Part shown: positions 31,871 through 41,590 of the stretch, piece after piece
How positions within the stretch are numbered: position 1 is the first letter of the stretch
How the letters are laid out: the number at the start of each line of letters is the position of its first letter
NCBI GenBank assembly: GCA_964525815.1
Contig: CAZGJQ010000003.1
Span: 1-43,237, forward strand
Source: UBA1049 sp964525815
GTDB taxonomy: Bacteria; Bacillota; Clostridia; Oscillospirales; CAG-382
Direction: 5' to 3'
DNA: 43,237 bases
The notes under the pieces: model-generated
The model's database searches: none
What the model was told of the DNA's origin: nothing
Seen by the model: only the letters and a program-made list of their open reading frames with translations
Program-made: the position numbers and the translations under genes

Positions 31871-32893
31871 TTACTTCCAGCCCGTTACCGACCTTATTTT
31901 CTTTACCAGCAGCTTGGACACACGCATATTCGCCCTTGTGTTCGGGTGCCCGTTCGCGCCGGTCTCGCCGGGAAGCTGATTTATGCTCTCCACATAAAGG
32001 AAATGCACCTTTTTGTCGGTCTTGTTCAGCTCTTTTATCGCTTCCTTGATTGCGGAGACATATTTGTCGTTCATCATTCCGTAGACCCAAACAATATGCG
32101 CTTCCGGATACTTTGAGCGAATAGAGTTAAGAAACTCCACCGATTTTTCGGTAAACTCGCGGTCGCCAATCGCTCCCGCCACATCATTTGTACCTGCGTT
32201 TACAACCACCACTCCCGGAATCCATTTTGAGAAGTCCCAGGGCTCCTTCTCCCGAGAGGCATATTCAAAGAATCGGGGAATATCCTCCTCCTTTTCTCCG
32301 TTGCAGTCGCAAACAATACCCTTCCCGGAAATGCATATATAATGTGCGTCCGCCTCCAGCTCCTTTGCCGTGAAATAGGCATAAGTCATGGTGCTGTCCT
32401 GCTGATAGGTCTGATAGGTCGTCTCGCTCGGGTCCGCAATTACACCGTAGCCGCTGGTTACTGAATCCCCAATAAACTCTATTCTTCTGGGCTTATCAAA
32501 GGGCGGGGACATAAACTTCTGATCCTTTCCGAATAAAACAAGCTCCTTGAATAACAGCGGAGCCGCACCCTCGGTAACCCTCAATACGGTAACCCTGTGC
32601 CTTTTATCCGGCAGATTCTCATATATGATTTTCTCCGTTCCGGTAGATATTGCAAAGCGTTGCTCCGAACCGTCAAGATACACCTTCACATATGCGGGCT
32701 GGTCGGCTGAATAGCTTCCAAGGGAAAGTATAAAGCCTGTTCCCGAAAAATTAAAGCTAAACCCGCTGTTCGACCAGTCGAAGGCGAGACATTCCTGTTT
32801 GATTGTATACCGTCCGTAGGTGCGAAGGTATTTACCGTTATCCTCGCTCAGCTTTATAGGCTGAGCCCCGATAACGGGCAGTCTTTTTTCCAT
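31871..32893 (-). CDS. CE2-like SGNH-hydrolase esterase
   Basis: A 340-residue two-domain protein. An N-terminal beta-sandwich (about 20-130, with FDWSNSGFSFNFSGTGFIL) is followed by an SGNH esterase domain with the Ser in FIGDSVTSGYG, an Asn/Asp in VVVNAGTNDVAG and the His in GANGHPNTRANMRVS. This is the layout of carbohydrate esterase family 2 (acetyl-xylan/acetyl-sugar esterases). No signal peptide is present, so the product should be cytosolic, unlike secreted relatives. The ATG at 32893 follows GGGGG; an upstream frame to 32935 lacks a ribosome site. Confidence 0.82.
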   Translation of the reverse strand: MEKRLPVIGAQPIKLSEDNGKYLRTYGRYTIKQECLAFDWSNSGFSFNFSGTGFILSLGSYSADQPAYVKVYLDGSEQRFAISTGTEKIIYENLPDKRHRVTVLRVTEGAAPLLFKELVLFGKDQKFMSPPFDKPRRIEFIGDSVTSGYGVIADPSETTYQTYQQDSTMTYAYFTAKELEADAHYICISGKGIVCDCNGEKEEDIPRFFEYASREKEPWDFSKWIPGVVVVNAGTNDVAGAIGDREFTEKSVEFLNSIRSKYPEAHIVWVYGMMNDKYVSAIKEAIKELNKTDKKVHFLYVESINQLPGETGANGHPNTRANMRVSKLLVKKIRSVTGWK

Positions 32894-32943
32894 TTTACAA
32901 CCCCCAAATTTATCATACATGGGCAATTGTACCATAATAACAG

Positions 32944-35451
32944 TTAATTATTACTACAAATTTTAATTAACGATTTGTAAATTTCGGAAGCCGCCAGCGG
33001 AACGACGGATAACAGGAACACAATTGCCCATTCCCTACCGCCAATGGCCGCAGTTCCGAATAGTCGGGAGAGGAACGGGACAAGCACGACGGAGACCTGT
33101 AAACCAAGACAAATAATAAAGGAGAGTACAAGATAGGGGTTTCTGAACAGACCGGAGCGGAACAGCGATTTGCGGCTGTGCAGATTAAAGGAATGAAAGA
33201 GCTGCGATACGGAGAGCACCAAAAAGCACATGGTTCGTGCTAAAATACGGTCGCCAAGCTCAGTGCCGATTATGTATGCGGTCAGAGCGAGAACACCGAT
33301 GAGAATACCACCCGCAGCCATTTCAAACACCATTCCGCCTCCAAAAAGAGATTCTCCTTTTTTCAGCGGCTTCTGCTTCATTACATCCCTCTCCGTCCTC
33401 TCTAAGCCGAGGGAGATGGCGGGCAGGCTGTCGGTAACCAGATTAACCCAGAGGAGCTGTATTGCGGTAAGGGGAGAGGGCAGGTTCAGCAATATAGCGG
33501 TAAACACGGTTATTATCTCGCCAATGTTGCAGGACAACAGAAAATGCACAGCCTTTTTAATATTTGCGTAAATACCTCTGCCCTGCCTTACCGCCTCCAC
33601 TATGGTGGAGAAGTTATCATCGGTAAGTATCAGGTCGGCGGCCTCCTTGGCAACATCGGTTCCGCTTATTCCCATTGCGCAGCCGATATCCGCTTTTTTA
33701 AGTGCGGGAGCGTCGTTTACGCCGTCGCCGGTCATTGCAACCACCATTCCGCTGTTTTGGTATGCCTCTACGATTTTTACCTTGAATTCAGGGGTTGTGC
33801 GGGCAAAAATGCTGGTTTTTTTTATGGTTTCAGCAAGCTGCTTCTGATTTAAGGAGGATAATTCCTTCTCGGTATGATATTCATCGCCTTCGTTATAAAT
33901 ACCAATGCTTTTCCCTATGGCAACCGCCGTATCAAGGTGATCTCCCGTTATCATTACCGGACGTATCCCCGCTTTTTTGCACAACGCAACCGCCTCATAA
34001 ACCTCGGGGCGGGGAGGGTCAAGCATACCGCAAAGACCTATAAGCTCGTAGGCGCATTCAAGCGGATTCTGTGGCGGCAATGCGCTCTCCGTCTTTGCAA
34101 ATGCCATTACTCTGAGTGCTCTTCCCGCCATATCCTTGACCGCTCGTTCGGCATTATCCCTGTTAGACGTGCAAAAAGGGAGCAGCACATCGGGAGCGCC
34201 CTTTATGTAGGTTATATATCTGCTTCCGTATTTATGGGTGGTTGTCATGAGCTTTTTCTTGGAATCAAAGGGGACCTCGCTTATTCTTTCGTACTTATTT
34301 ATAATGGATTCCGTATCGGATATATATTTTTTCGCATAATCTAAAAGAGCGTTCTCGGTGGGAGAGGAGAAATTGTTGCATAATATAAAGGGAAGGGAGA
34401 GCCTTCTGCCGTCTCCGAAAACCTCAGTAACCGTCATTTTGTTTTGGGTCAGCGTACCGGTTTTATCCGAGCAGATAACGCTTGCGCAGCCCAAGGTTTC
34501 AACCGCAGGTAATCTCTTAACCACCGCTTTTCGTCTCGCCATCATCTGAACACCGATGGAGAGCACAATGGTAACAATGGCGGGCAACCCCTCGGGAATT
34601 GCTGCCACCGAAAGGCTTACCGAGGTTAAAAACATCTCGCTTGAGGGCAAGCCCTTAATAATGGAAATTATAAAAATAAAGGCGCAGATTATCAGAGCGG
34701 CGTTACCCAGCGCACCGCTTACCTTGGACAGCCTTTTTTGCAGAGGGGTTTTACTTACCGAGCCGCCGTCCAGCATTTTTGCTATGCTCCCCACATAGGT
34801 GTTCATTCCGGTCTCAACCGCTATACCCCTTCCTCTCCCCGCTACTATTGCGGTTCCCGACCATGCCATATTGTGAATGTCGGTTATGTGCGTACTGTCC
34901 GGGAACAGGCAGTCAGCCTGCTTACTTACGCCGAGGGATTCACCGGTCAGGGCAGATTCGTCTATAATAAGCTCGTTAGCCTCGGTCAGCCTAATGTCAG
35001 CTGGTACAAAGCAGCCCTTTTCCAGTAAAATACAGTCTCCGGCAACAATATCCTCGCTCTTTATTTTTATCTGTTTCTTGTCCCGTATAACGGTAGCCTC
35101 CGGAGAGGACAGCGAGCGGAGAGCCTCCAATGCCTTCTCCGCCTTGCTTTCCTGAAAAACACCGATTACGGCGTTTAGAACAACAATCATTAAAATAATC
35201 AGGGGGTCTGCGTTTTTTTCTTCGCTTATATGTGAAGCGATAAAGGAAACCGCTGCGGCAATCAGCAGGATTACGGTCATTTTGTCGGTCATAGCCAGTA
35301 AAAAGCGGGTTATTATGCTTTTCTTTTTCTTATGCTCCAGCAGATTTTTCCCTTTTTCCCTGAGTCTGCGGGAGGCATCTGCGGAGGATAATCCGTCCCT
35401 TGATGTACCCAGCTCCTTATAAATAAAATCAGGCTTTTTTGAATACCACAT
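32944..35451 (-). CDS. P-type cation-transporting ATPase (Ca2+-type)
   Basis: An 835-residue P-type ATPase with about ten membrane helices. It has the phosphorylation motif CSDKTGTLTQ (near residue 330), actuator motif DESALTGES, helix-4 motif AIPEGLPA, hinge VAMTGDGVNDAPALKKAD and helix-6 WVNLVTDSLPA. The PEGLP and NLVTD residues fit Ca2+-type (SERCA/PMR1-like) pumps, so calcium export is likely, though other divalent cations are possible. The ATG at 35451 follows AAAGGA; upstream frame codons are less supported. It lies 65 bases after the AGCS symporter gene in the same direction. Confidence 0.92.
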   Translation of the reverse strand: MWYSKKPDFIYKELGTSRDGLSSADASRRLREKGKNLLEHKKKKSIITRFLLAMTDKMTVILLIAAAVSFIASHISEEKNADPLIILMIVVLNAVIGVFQESKAEKALEALRSLSSPEATVIRDKKQIKIKSEDIVAGDCILLEKGCFVPADIRLTEANELIIDESALTGESLGVSKQADCLFPDSTHITDIHNMAWSGTAIVAGRGRGIAVETGMNTYVGSIAKMLDGGSVSKTPLQKRLSKVSGALGNAALIICAFIFIISIIKGLPSSEMFLTSVSLSVAAIPEGLPAIVTIVLSIGVQMMARRKAVVKRLPAVETLGCASVICSDKTGTLTQNKMTVTEVFGDGRRLSLPFILCNNFSSPTENALLDYAKKYISDTESIINKYERISEVPFDSKKKLMTTTHKYGSRYITYIKGAPDVLLPFCTSNRDNAERAVKDMAGRALRVMAFAKTESALPPQNPLECAYELIGLCGMLDPPRPEVYEAVALCKKAGIRPVMITGDHLDTAVAIGKSIGIYNEGDEYHTEKELSSLNQKQLAETIKKTSIFARTTPEFKVKIVEAYQNSGMVVAMTGDGVNDAPALKKADIGCAMGISGTDVAKEAADLILTDDNFSTIVEAVRQGRGIYANIKKAVHFLLSCNIGEIITVFTAILLNLPSPLTAIQLLWVNLVTDSLPAISLGLERTERDVMKQKPLKKGESLFGGGMVFEMAAGGILIGVLALTAYIIGTELGDRILARTMCFLVLSVSQLFHSFNLHSRKSLFRSGLFRNPYLVLSFIICLGLQVSVVLVPFLSRLFGTAAIGGREWAIVFLLSVVPLAASEIYKSLIKICSNN

Positions 35452-35516
35452 ATATATAAATAATCCTTTCCCCGACGTATCCGCCGAAATTAAGAAACAC
35501 GCCAAAAGGCTGCGTT

Positions 35517-36791
35517 TTAAATTCTCTTTGTAATCTCGTTTCTCCTCAGAAAGAGCAGATACATATTAGGAAATATCATTAGTCCGTTTAAAATATCGGC
35601 AATGTCCCATATTACGGTTACCGACGCTAACGCACCCGAAAAGGCAAAGACTACGGCGGCGATACGGTAAAAGGACAGATAAGCCTTTTTGCCGGAGAGG
35701 AACAATATACAGCCCTCGCTGTAAAAGCACCAGCTTATCATGGAGGCAAAAGCAAACACGGTCAGTAAAACAGATAAGAGCGGTCTGCCCGCCAAGCCGA
35801 AGCAATGACCGAACAGCTCCCCGATGTCATTTGTTCCGGCACAAAGCAGAATTAGTCCGGTAATTGTGGTTACGATAAAGGTATCCACGAAGATTTCCAC
35901 AATACCCCACATTCCCTGAGTATGCGGAGTGGCGTCCTCTGCGGCAGCGTGCACTATCGGGGAGGAGCCCATTCCCGCCTCGTTTGAAAACACGCCCCTT
36001 GCGAAGCCCACTCGGACAGCCTGTGAAATCAGAGCTCCCGAAAAACCTCCGACCGCTGCCGTTAAGCCAAATGCTTCCCCGAATATTCTGCCAAAGGCGG
36101 AGGGAATCTGCGGCAGGAACAAAATGATTATGTAAACCGAGCATATGAGATACGCCAGAGAAACGGCGGGCACGACGATTGCGCAAATGCCTGCGATTTT
36201 TTTCTGCCCTCCGAATATAATCAGTGCAAAGAAAAAAGCGATAACAACCGCGGTAAACAGCGGCGATACCCCAATGTCATCAAGAATGCCTGCCACAGCG
36301 TTGGTCTGAGCAAGATTCCCCACGCCGAACGAAGCAAAGATACAGAGAAAGCAAAACAGAATCCCCGTTTTTTTATAGCCAAGCTCGGTAAGACAATACA
36401 TAGCTCCGCCTGCATAACCCTTTTCGGTCCTTTTACGGTGGTTGACCGCAACGGCAACCTCCGCATATTTTATCATCATACCGAAGAAGCCGCTTAGCCA
36501 CATCCAGAATATACTGCCCGCACCGCCTGTCGCAATAGCGAATCCGACGCCGATTATGCTTCCAACCCCGACAGTGCCGCCGATTGCGGTTGCCACTGCC
36601 ATAAACGGAGTTACTCCGCCCTTGGGTTGTCCGTCTCTTTTTTTCAGAGAGCCTATGGTGCCTTTGGTTATTTCCTTTATTCCGGTCAGCGGAAACCATC
36701 CGCTGCGAACCGTAAAATACACTCCGACGGTTAATATTAAAAACACCGTGGGCATACCCCACACTATGTTCTTCACACTCTCCGTAATCAA
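35517..36791 (-). CDS. AGCS family amino acid:cation symporter
   Basis: A 424-residue membrane protein with about eleven helices. AGCS signatures are GGTVGVGSIIGVGFAIATGG, the GAGSIFWMW stretch, ANTAGRGVFSNEAGMGS-type segment (here GFARGVFSNEAGMGSSP) and HTQGMWGIVEIFVDT. Members take up alanine, glycine or related amino acids with Na+. The start is TTG at 36791 (AAGGA about 10 bases upstream); a stop three codons earlier rules out a longer form. It is divergent from the short-chain dehydrogenase. Confidence 0.9.
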   Translation of the reverse strand: MITESVKNIVWGMPTVFLILTVGVYFTVRSGWFPLTGIKEITKGTIGSLKKRDGQPKGGVTPFMAVATAIGGTVGVGSIIGVGFAIATGGAGSIFWMWLSGFFGMMIKYAEVAVAVNHRKRTEKGYAGGAMYCLTELGYKKTGILFCFLCIFASFGVGNLAQTNAVAGILDDIGVSPLFTAVVIAFFFALIIFGGQKKIAGICAIVVPAVSLAYLICSVYIIILFLPQIPSAFGRIFGEAFGLTAAVGGFSGALISQAVRVGFARGVFSNEAGMGSSPIVHAAAEDATPHTQGMWGIVEIFVDTFIVTTITGLILLCAGTNDIGELFGHCFGLAGRPLLSVLLTVFAFASMISWCFYSEGCILFLSGKKAYLSFYRIAAVVFAFSGALASVTVIWDIADILNGLMIFPNMYLLFLRRNEITKRI

Positions 36792-36933
36792 TACACATCA
36801 ATCCTTTATGTAAATGTATATGACGAAGACGGTACATACTTGCATATAGGACGCTTTTTTGCAAAAGATATTCCAAACGGCTCTTCTTTGTGGTATTCTT
36901 AATGAAGAGAATTGTTTAGGGGAGAGTTGGCGA

Positions 36934-37686
36934 ATGAAAACCGCAATTATAACGGGGGCTTCCTCCGGACTGGGTAGAGAATACTTGATAGCTCTAACCG
37001 AATTATGTCCCGAAATCGAGGAGTTCTGGCTGATTGCCCGCAGAGAAAGCAGACTGACAGAGCTTAGCGATGAAATGCCGCAGGTTAAATGCTTTATATT
37101 ACCGCTTGACTTATCGGATAAAGAGAGCCTATCAGCATACAAGCAAATGCTTGCGAAAAAAGAACCGGAGGTTATGCTGCTGATTAACAATGCCGGGTTC
37201 GGAAGGCTCGGGCAAGCGGAGGAGATACCTCTGACGACACAAACTGATATGATAGCGCTCAATTGCTCCGCTCTTACCGCAGTTACATTGCTTACCGTTC
37301 CGTATATGAAAAAAGGCTCCTTTATTATACAGGTCTGTTCGATTGCGGCGTTTTGTCCCACGCCCCGTATGACCGTTTACAGCTCCACAAAGGCATATAT
37401 ATTATCCTTTTCAAAGGGGTTGAGAAGCGAATTAAAGGAAAAAGGAATCAATATGCTGGCGGCTTGCCCGGGTCCTATGGATACCGAATTTATGGCGGTA
37501 GCGAATATTGAAGGTAGGTCGAGATTGTTCGGAATGCTACCGAGATGCGATGTTCGGAGGGTAGCACGCAAATCAATCATAAAGGCAAAAAAGGGTAGAG
37601 CGGTTTATACCGACAGGCTTGTTTACAAGCTGTACAGGGTATTGACCAAGCTGCTTCCCCATAATCTTACTATGAGAAGGCTGTAA
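36934..37686 (+). CDS. Short-chain dehydrogenase/reductase
   Basis: A 250-residue classical SDR enzyme. The NAD(P) motif is TGASSGLG (residues 7-14), the structural NNAGFG follows, and the catalytic Ser and Tyr-x3-Lys are in QVCSIAAF and YSSTKAY. It ends with a basic segment (VYKLYRVLTKLLPHNLTMRRL). The ATG at 36934 is preferred because GGGGAG lies upstream and the extended frame adds a non-family N-terminus. The substrate is unknown. It is a single gene between the AGCS symporter (divergent) and the DivIVA operon. Confidence 0.87.
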   Translation: MKTAIITGASSGLGREYLIALTELCPEIEEFWLIARRESRLTELSDEMPQVKCFILPLDLSDKESLSAYKQMLAKKEPEVMLLINNAGFGRLGQAEEIPLTTQTDMIALNCSALTAVTLLTVPYMKKGSFIIQVCSIAAFCPTPRMTVYSSTKAYILSFSKGLRSELKEKGINMLAACPGPMDTEFMAVANIEGRSRLFGMLPRCDVRRVARKSIIKAKKGRAVYTDRLVYKLYRVLTKLLPHNLTMRRL

Positions 37687-37717
37687 GCCCAATCCATATG
37701 AGCGGCAACGGAAAATA

Positions 37718-37746
37718 TTGACATATATCAGCCTTTATGTTATCAT
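37718..37746 (+). promoter_or_regulatory. Sigma-A promoter for the DivIVA operon
   Basis: TTGACA (37718-37723), a 17-base spacer and TATCAT (37741-37746), 51 bases before the start codon. Confidence 0.7.
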
Positions 37747-37797
37747 CAAGTAAGGAAAAGTTGCATTGAGATATATAATCAGGAGGTAAATAAAAAA

Positions 37798-38412
37798 GTG
37801 GACAACAAGATATACTTTACAAAGGTGTTTAAGGGGTACAGCCCGGATGAGGTTGAATCCTTTATCATCAAGCTGAACTCCGAGTTTCAGCAAAAGCAGC
37901 AGGATTTTGAGGCGCAGACAAAGAGGTTTAACAATGAAATAGCGGAGCTTAAGCAGCGTTTTGAGGAGACTATAGCCTCAAACGAAAAGCTGTCGGCGGA
38001 AAACAAACAGCTCAAGCAAGATTACGCAAAAATTATTGAGGAAAAAAGAAGCGCAGCACCGACTGTATCCACCCCGGAAAAAAAGAACGATGCCGGAGAC
38101 GACGGAAGGGATTATAAGCGGCTCTGTGAGCAAATGGGCGAGAAGCTGCTGGTGGCGGAAATGCGAGCGGACGAGATTATAAAGCAGGCGCAGCGAAAGG
38201 CGGATGATGTGCTTGACCACTCCTCCGAGAAGGCGGCTCAGGAGATACAGCGTGTTATTGAAGAAGCAAAAAAACGAGCAGAGGGTATTTACAAATCAAT
38301 AGAATCATATGAAAAGAAGCAGGTATTCATAAGCGCAGGGCTTGATCAGGCACGTAAGCATATTTCGGATGCCATAAGCGAGGTGGAATCGCTGATTTCC
38401 GCCCGCAGATAG
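37798..38412 (+). CDS. DivIVA-domain coiled-coil protein
   Basis: A 204-residue protein. The N-terminal FTKVFKGYSPDEVESFI is the DivIVA lipid-binding domain signature, followed by two long coiled-coil stretches (about 30-90 and 105-200) separated by a Pro/Thr/Glu-rich linker. Such proteins mark curved membrane at division sites or poles. The start is GTG with AGGAGG 9 bases upstream. The Fe-S hydro-lyase beta gene begins 13 bases after its stop, so the genes are transcribed together. It is shorter in domain content than classical DivIVA and may be a GpsB-like or sporulation-linked paralogue. Confidence 0.85.
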   Translation: MDNKIYFTKVFKGYSPDEVESFIIKLNSEFQQKQQDFEAQTKRFNNEIAELKQRFEETIASNEKLSAENKQLKQDYAKIIEEKRSAAPTVSTPEKKNDAGDDGRDYKRLCEQMGEKLLVAEMRADEIIKQAQRKADDVLDHSSEKAAQEIQRVIEEAKKRAEGIYKSIESYEKKQVFISAGLDQARKHISDAISEVESLISARR

Positions 38413-38425
38413 GGAGCGGATTATT

Positions 38426-38977
38426 TTGGCATACACCGTAAAGGCACTTAATACAGAAAACATTCGGCAATGGGCACCCACGCTTTCCTGCGGGGACGAA
38501 ATTCTTCTTTCCGGAGTTGTCTATACCGCCCGGGACGCCGCACATAAAAAAATTGCATTAATGCTGCAAAACGGCAAGGAATTACCGTTCCCACTGAAGG
38601 ACAGCGTAATTTATTATGCGGGTCCCACTCCGGCGAAGGAGGGACGTGTCTGCGGCTCTTTCGGTCCTACCACGAGTGGGCGAATGGATTGCTACCCTCA
38701 GCTGTTTGACAACGGTCTTGCCGCCGCAATAGGCAAGGGCGACCGCAACGAGGTTATAGCCCAGGCACTCAAGCGTAACGGAAGCATTTATTTAATCGCT
38801 ATCGGCGGAGCCGGTGCCGTTGCGGCAAAACATATTGCCTCCTGCGAGGAAATCGCTTTTGCGGAGCTGGGCTGCGAGTCGGTAAAACGGCTTGAGTTCA
38901 GAGACTTCCCGCTCATTGTCGCCATTGATACAAGAGGGGGAAACGTCTACCGCAGCAGAGATAGGGAGCGGTTATAA
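38426..38977 (+). CDS. Fe-S-dependent hydro-lyase beta subunit (fumarase/tartrate dehydratase type)
   Basis: A 183-residue protein matching the C-terminal (beta) half of class I fumarases: LSCGDEILLSGVVYTARDAAH, IYYAGPTPAKEGRVCGSFGP followed by TTSGRMDCY, and YLIAIGGAGAVAAKHI. The alpha subunit that carries the [4Fe-4S] cluster is not adjacent and not in the window. The start is TTG with AGGGAG 9 bases upstream. It lies between the DivIVA and PepV-type genes in one transcription unit. It would hydrate fumarate or a related acid once paired with an alpha partner encoded elsewhere. Confidence 0.9.
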   Translation: MAYTVKALNTENIRQWAPTLSCGDEILLSGVVYTARDAAHKKIALMLQNGKELPFPLKDSVIYYAGPTPAKEGRVCGSFGPTTSGRMDCYPQLFDNGLAAAIGKGDRNEVIAQALKRNGSIYLIAIGGAGAVAAKHIASCEEIAFAELGCESVKRLEFRDFPLIVAIDTRGGNVYRSRDRERL

Positions 38978-38995
38978 GTAAACGGAGCTATTATT

Positions 38996-40420
38996 ATGAT
39001 AAAAGATAAAACCCTAACAGAAGCACTGACCTTTTTAGAACAACCGGAAATAGCAAAGCAGCTAAGGGAGGATCTATCCTCACTTATCGCTATCCCCAGC
39101 GTTGCGGTTGCAAGAGAGGGCAGCTATCCTTACGGAAAGCAATGCGCAGCCGCCATAAATACCGCTCTTGATATGGGAAGGAATTACGGCTTTACGACCG
39201 AGAATCATGAATACTACTGCGCAAGCATTTTACACGGCTCCAAGCCGGAGGAGGTCGGCTTAGTTGCTCATTTGGATGTGGTGCCTGCCGGAAACGGCTG
39301 GAGCGGCGATCCGTTCGAGCTTACCGTTCGGGACGATATGTATATAGGTAGGGGCGCTCTGGACGACAAGGGTCCGTTCATATGCTGCCTTTATGCCCTC
39401 CGTTTTTTGAAGGAAACGAACAAGAGCCTTCCTTTTTCGGTGCGGCTTATTGCGGGCAGCGATGAGGAGGTCGGCAGCAGTGATCTTGAGTATTTTGCGA
39501 GGGTGAAAAAACCGCCCTTCTTTTCCTTTACACCGGATGCGGAGTTTCCTGTCTGCATAGGTGAAAAGGGAATACTTCAGGTTGATATAATGCTCGGCAG
39601 GCTTCCAAACGAGGTCGAGGAGCTGAGCGGCGGAAGTGTATCCAATGCGGTTCCGGACACTGCATATGCCGTTATATGGGACAGCATAACCGATATAAAA
39701 GACTTGAAAGAGCATGAGCGTGTAAAAGCGGAAAGACCGGACGACAAGCGCATAAAAATAACCGCTTCGGGCAAGGGCGCACATGCCGCCTTACCCGAGA
39801 ACGGTGTGAATGCAATCGGTCTGCTGGCGAGGTTCCTGCTTGACAACGAGCTTATCCGCTCAAATAAGAAGCCCTTTACCTTTCTGGCGAGATCCTGCGG
39901 TGAATATCTCGGTAACGCTCTCGGGATTGACCGCACCGACGAAAAGTTCGGTTACTCGACCTGTGTCGGGGGAACACTTTCGGTGGAGGACGGAATAATT
40001 GTTCAGAACTTCAATATCAGATATATTCCGGACACCACCTATGAGGCGGTACTGGAAAAAATAAAGAATACACTTGCTCCGCAAGGCTTTGCGGTTCGGC
40101 ACGGATTGGTTTCCGAGGGTTATTCCCTCTCTGAGGATGATGAAAGAATCAGGGCTCTTACCGATGCCTGCGAGGCTGTTTTGGGACATAAATGCAAGCC
40201 GTACACAATGGGGGGCGGAACCTACGCACGCTGGCTTGCCAATACCGTTGCCTTCGGTCCCGCAATCGAAAACGAGAGGGGCAGACTCGGATCGGATAAG
40301 GGAGGCGCTCATCAGGCGGATGAATATATTTCTGCAAAAGAGCTGGAAAACACTATCCTGATATATATAAAAAGCATTATGAACCTTGCGGAGGTTTATA
40401 AGGAGAAACTACTCAAATAG
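38996..40420 (+). CDS. M20 family dipeptidase (PepV-like)
   Basis: A 474-residue zinc peptidase of the PepV/Sapep type. The metal and catalytic residues are in LVAHLDVVPAG, GRGALDDKGP (Asp bridging), the catalytic Glu pair in AGSDEEVGSSD, and Asp in FTPDAEFPV; the last His ligand is in KGGAHQADE. A lid domain inserted from about residue 185 is typical for PepV. It cleaves dipeptides in the cytosol. It is third in the DivIVA operon (18 bases after the hydro-lyase), and its 3' end overlaps the convergent yqfD gene by 12 bases. Confidence 0.92.
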   Translation: MIKDKTLTEALTFLEQPEIAKQLREDLSSLIAIPSVAVAREGSYPYGKQCAAAINTALDMGRNYGFTTENHEYYCASILHGSKPEEVGLVAHLDVVPAGNGWSGDPFELTVRDDMYIGRGALDDKGPFICCLYALRFLKETNKSLPFSVRLIAGSDEEVGSSDLEYFARVKKPPFFSFTPDAEFPVCIGEKGILQVDIMLGRLPNEVEELSGGSVSNAVPDTAYAVIWDSITDIKDLKEHERVKAERPDDKRIKITASGKGAHAALPENGVNAIGLLARFLLDNELIRSNKKPFTFLARSCGEYLGNALGIDRTDEKFGYSTCVGGTLSVEDGIIVQNFNIRYIPDTTYEAVLEKIKNTLAPQGFAVRHGLVSEGYSLSEDDERIRALTDACEAVLGHKCKPYTMGGGTYARWLANTVAFGPAIENERGRLGSDKGGAHQADEYISAKELENTILIYIKSIMNLAEVYKEKLLK

Positions 40421-41590
40421 GCTAATTGGTTTTTCTACCGCGATATTTTTAATAACCTTGACGCTTGCATTTAAAATGTAAGCGTTTTTTTCATTGTCAA
40501 AACTCCCGTCGCTCTCAAAAGATACGATTTCATCCTCAATCCGTTCAATATATTGTCTGAAGGATTGCTCAGCTCTATCCTTGGCTGCTTCTTCCGAGAT
40601 TGTATAGCGGTTTATCTTGTATTCGGTATACCTTGCAGTAGTAACCACAACGGGAGTCTTGATAACACCGAACAGCTTAGCCTCCTTCTGAGAGACATGT
40701 ATATCATAATATTCAAAAGAGGGTTGCTCCTTCCAAAAAAGGTCAACCGGTCGTCCCATTACGAGGGTGCTCTGGATTTTTTGGGTTTTTCCGGTGTATT
40801 TTTTTTCTGTTTGCTCCAAAGGGATTTCTATATAATACTTTTCCTTTACCTCCGCATACACCTCTCCTCTCGCATGAGCAAGGCGGTAGGAGCCTAATCT
40901 GCTCGGCATAAACGCACTTATTAAAAGCTGACCCTCCACCACTACATCTCCCGCCATAACCTCCGGACTGCCGTCCGAAGCCTCTACTCTGACGATAATA
41001 CCGTCATGCATTGCCACAATATTACAATACCCGGTGGTGTCGGTGATGTCCGGAGGATGAGCACGCTCTAACAGGTCAATCCTCGCATAGGTGCCCTTTA
41101 TGTTTATCGAAATAGAGGATATGTCGTGATTCTCCATAAGAAACCGTTCCTCCACCTTTAAAACATCCAGCTCCGGAATAAAGGCACCCCGCTTCACTCC
41201 GTAGCTCTCCAAAGCGGTTATTATAACATGATCGTTTATGTTTACATTACCGCTTACCGTGACCTCCCATACAAAGAGCTGTGCGTAAAAAATAAAGAAC
41301 AATCCTGCAATACAACCGAGTATTAACCCGTAACGCCCCTTATATTTAGCAAACACAAAGGGTATGCCGGTTGTTTTAATGATTTGCGTGGGCATGCTAT
41401 CCTCCGCAGCGGCGCGAATTACCGCCTCGCAGGAGAAGAGGGACGCCTTCACGACGAGTATATCCGTTTTTCTTTTTGCTCCCCAGAACAGGATTTTTTT
41501 TCGGTTAAGCAGATTTATAAGTCGAACGCCGTATTCTGCCGGTACCGAAATTGTATAGGCTCCGAACAGCATATGGAATAGCTTATACAT
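40409..41590 (-). CDS. yqfD: Sporulation protein YqfD
   Basis: A 393-residue membrane-anchored protein. One hydrophobic segment at about 90-112 (YGLILGCIAGLFFIFYAQLF) separates a cytosolic N-terminal domain from a large outer domain with WEVTVSGNVNINDHVI and VEERFLMENHDISSISINIKG, the YqfD signature. It is a sigma-E-controlled sporulation factor in studied Bacillota. It overlaps yqfC by 8 bases, as in the usual yqfC-yqfD pair, but the customary downstream phoH and ybeY genes are missing; the convergent dipeptidase gene is there instead. Confidence 0.9.
   Translation of the reverse strand: MYKLFHMLFGAYTISVPAEYGVRLINLLNRKKILFWGAKRKTDILVVKASLFSCEAVIRAAAEDSMPTQIIKTTGIPFVFAKYKGRYGLILGCIAGLFFIFYAQLFVWEVTVSGNVNINDHVIITALESYGVKRGAFIPELDVLKVEERFLMENHDISSISINIKGTYARIDLLERAHPPDITDTTGYCNIVAMHDGIIVRVEASDGSPEVMAGDVVVEGQLLISAFMPSRLGSYRLAHARGEVYAEVKEKYYIEIPLEQTEKKYTGKTQKIQSTLVMGRPVDLFWKEQPSFEYYDIHVSQKEAKLFGVIKTPVVVTTARYTEYKINRYTISEEAAKDRAEQSFRQYIERIEDEIVSFESDGSFDNEKNAYILNASVKVIKNIAVEKPISLFE

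Noticed and set aside
36792..36933. Divergent promoters between the AGCS and SDR genes
   Set aside because: Only weak -10/-35 matches such as TTCCAA-17-TATTCT were seen, too poor to list as features.
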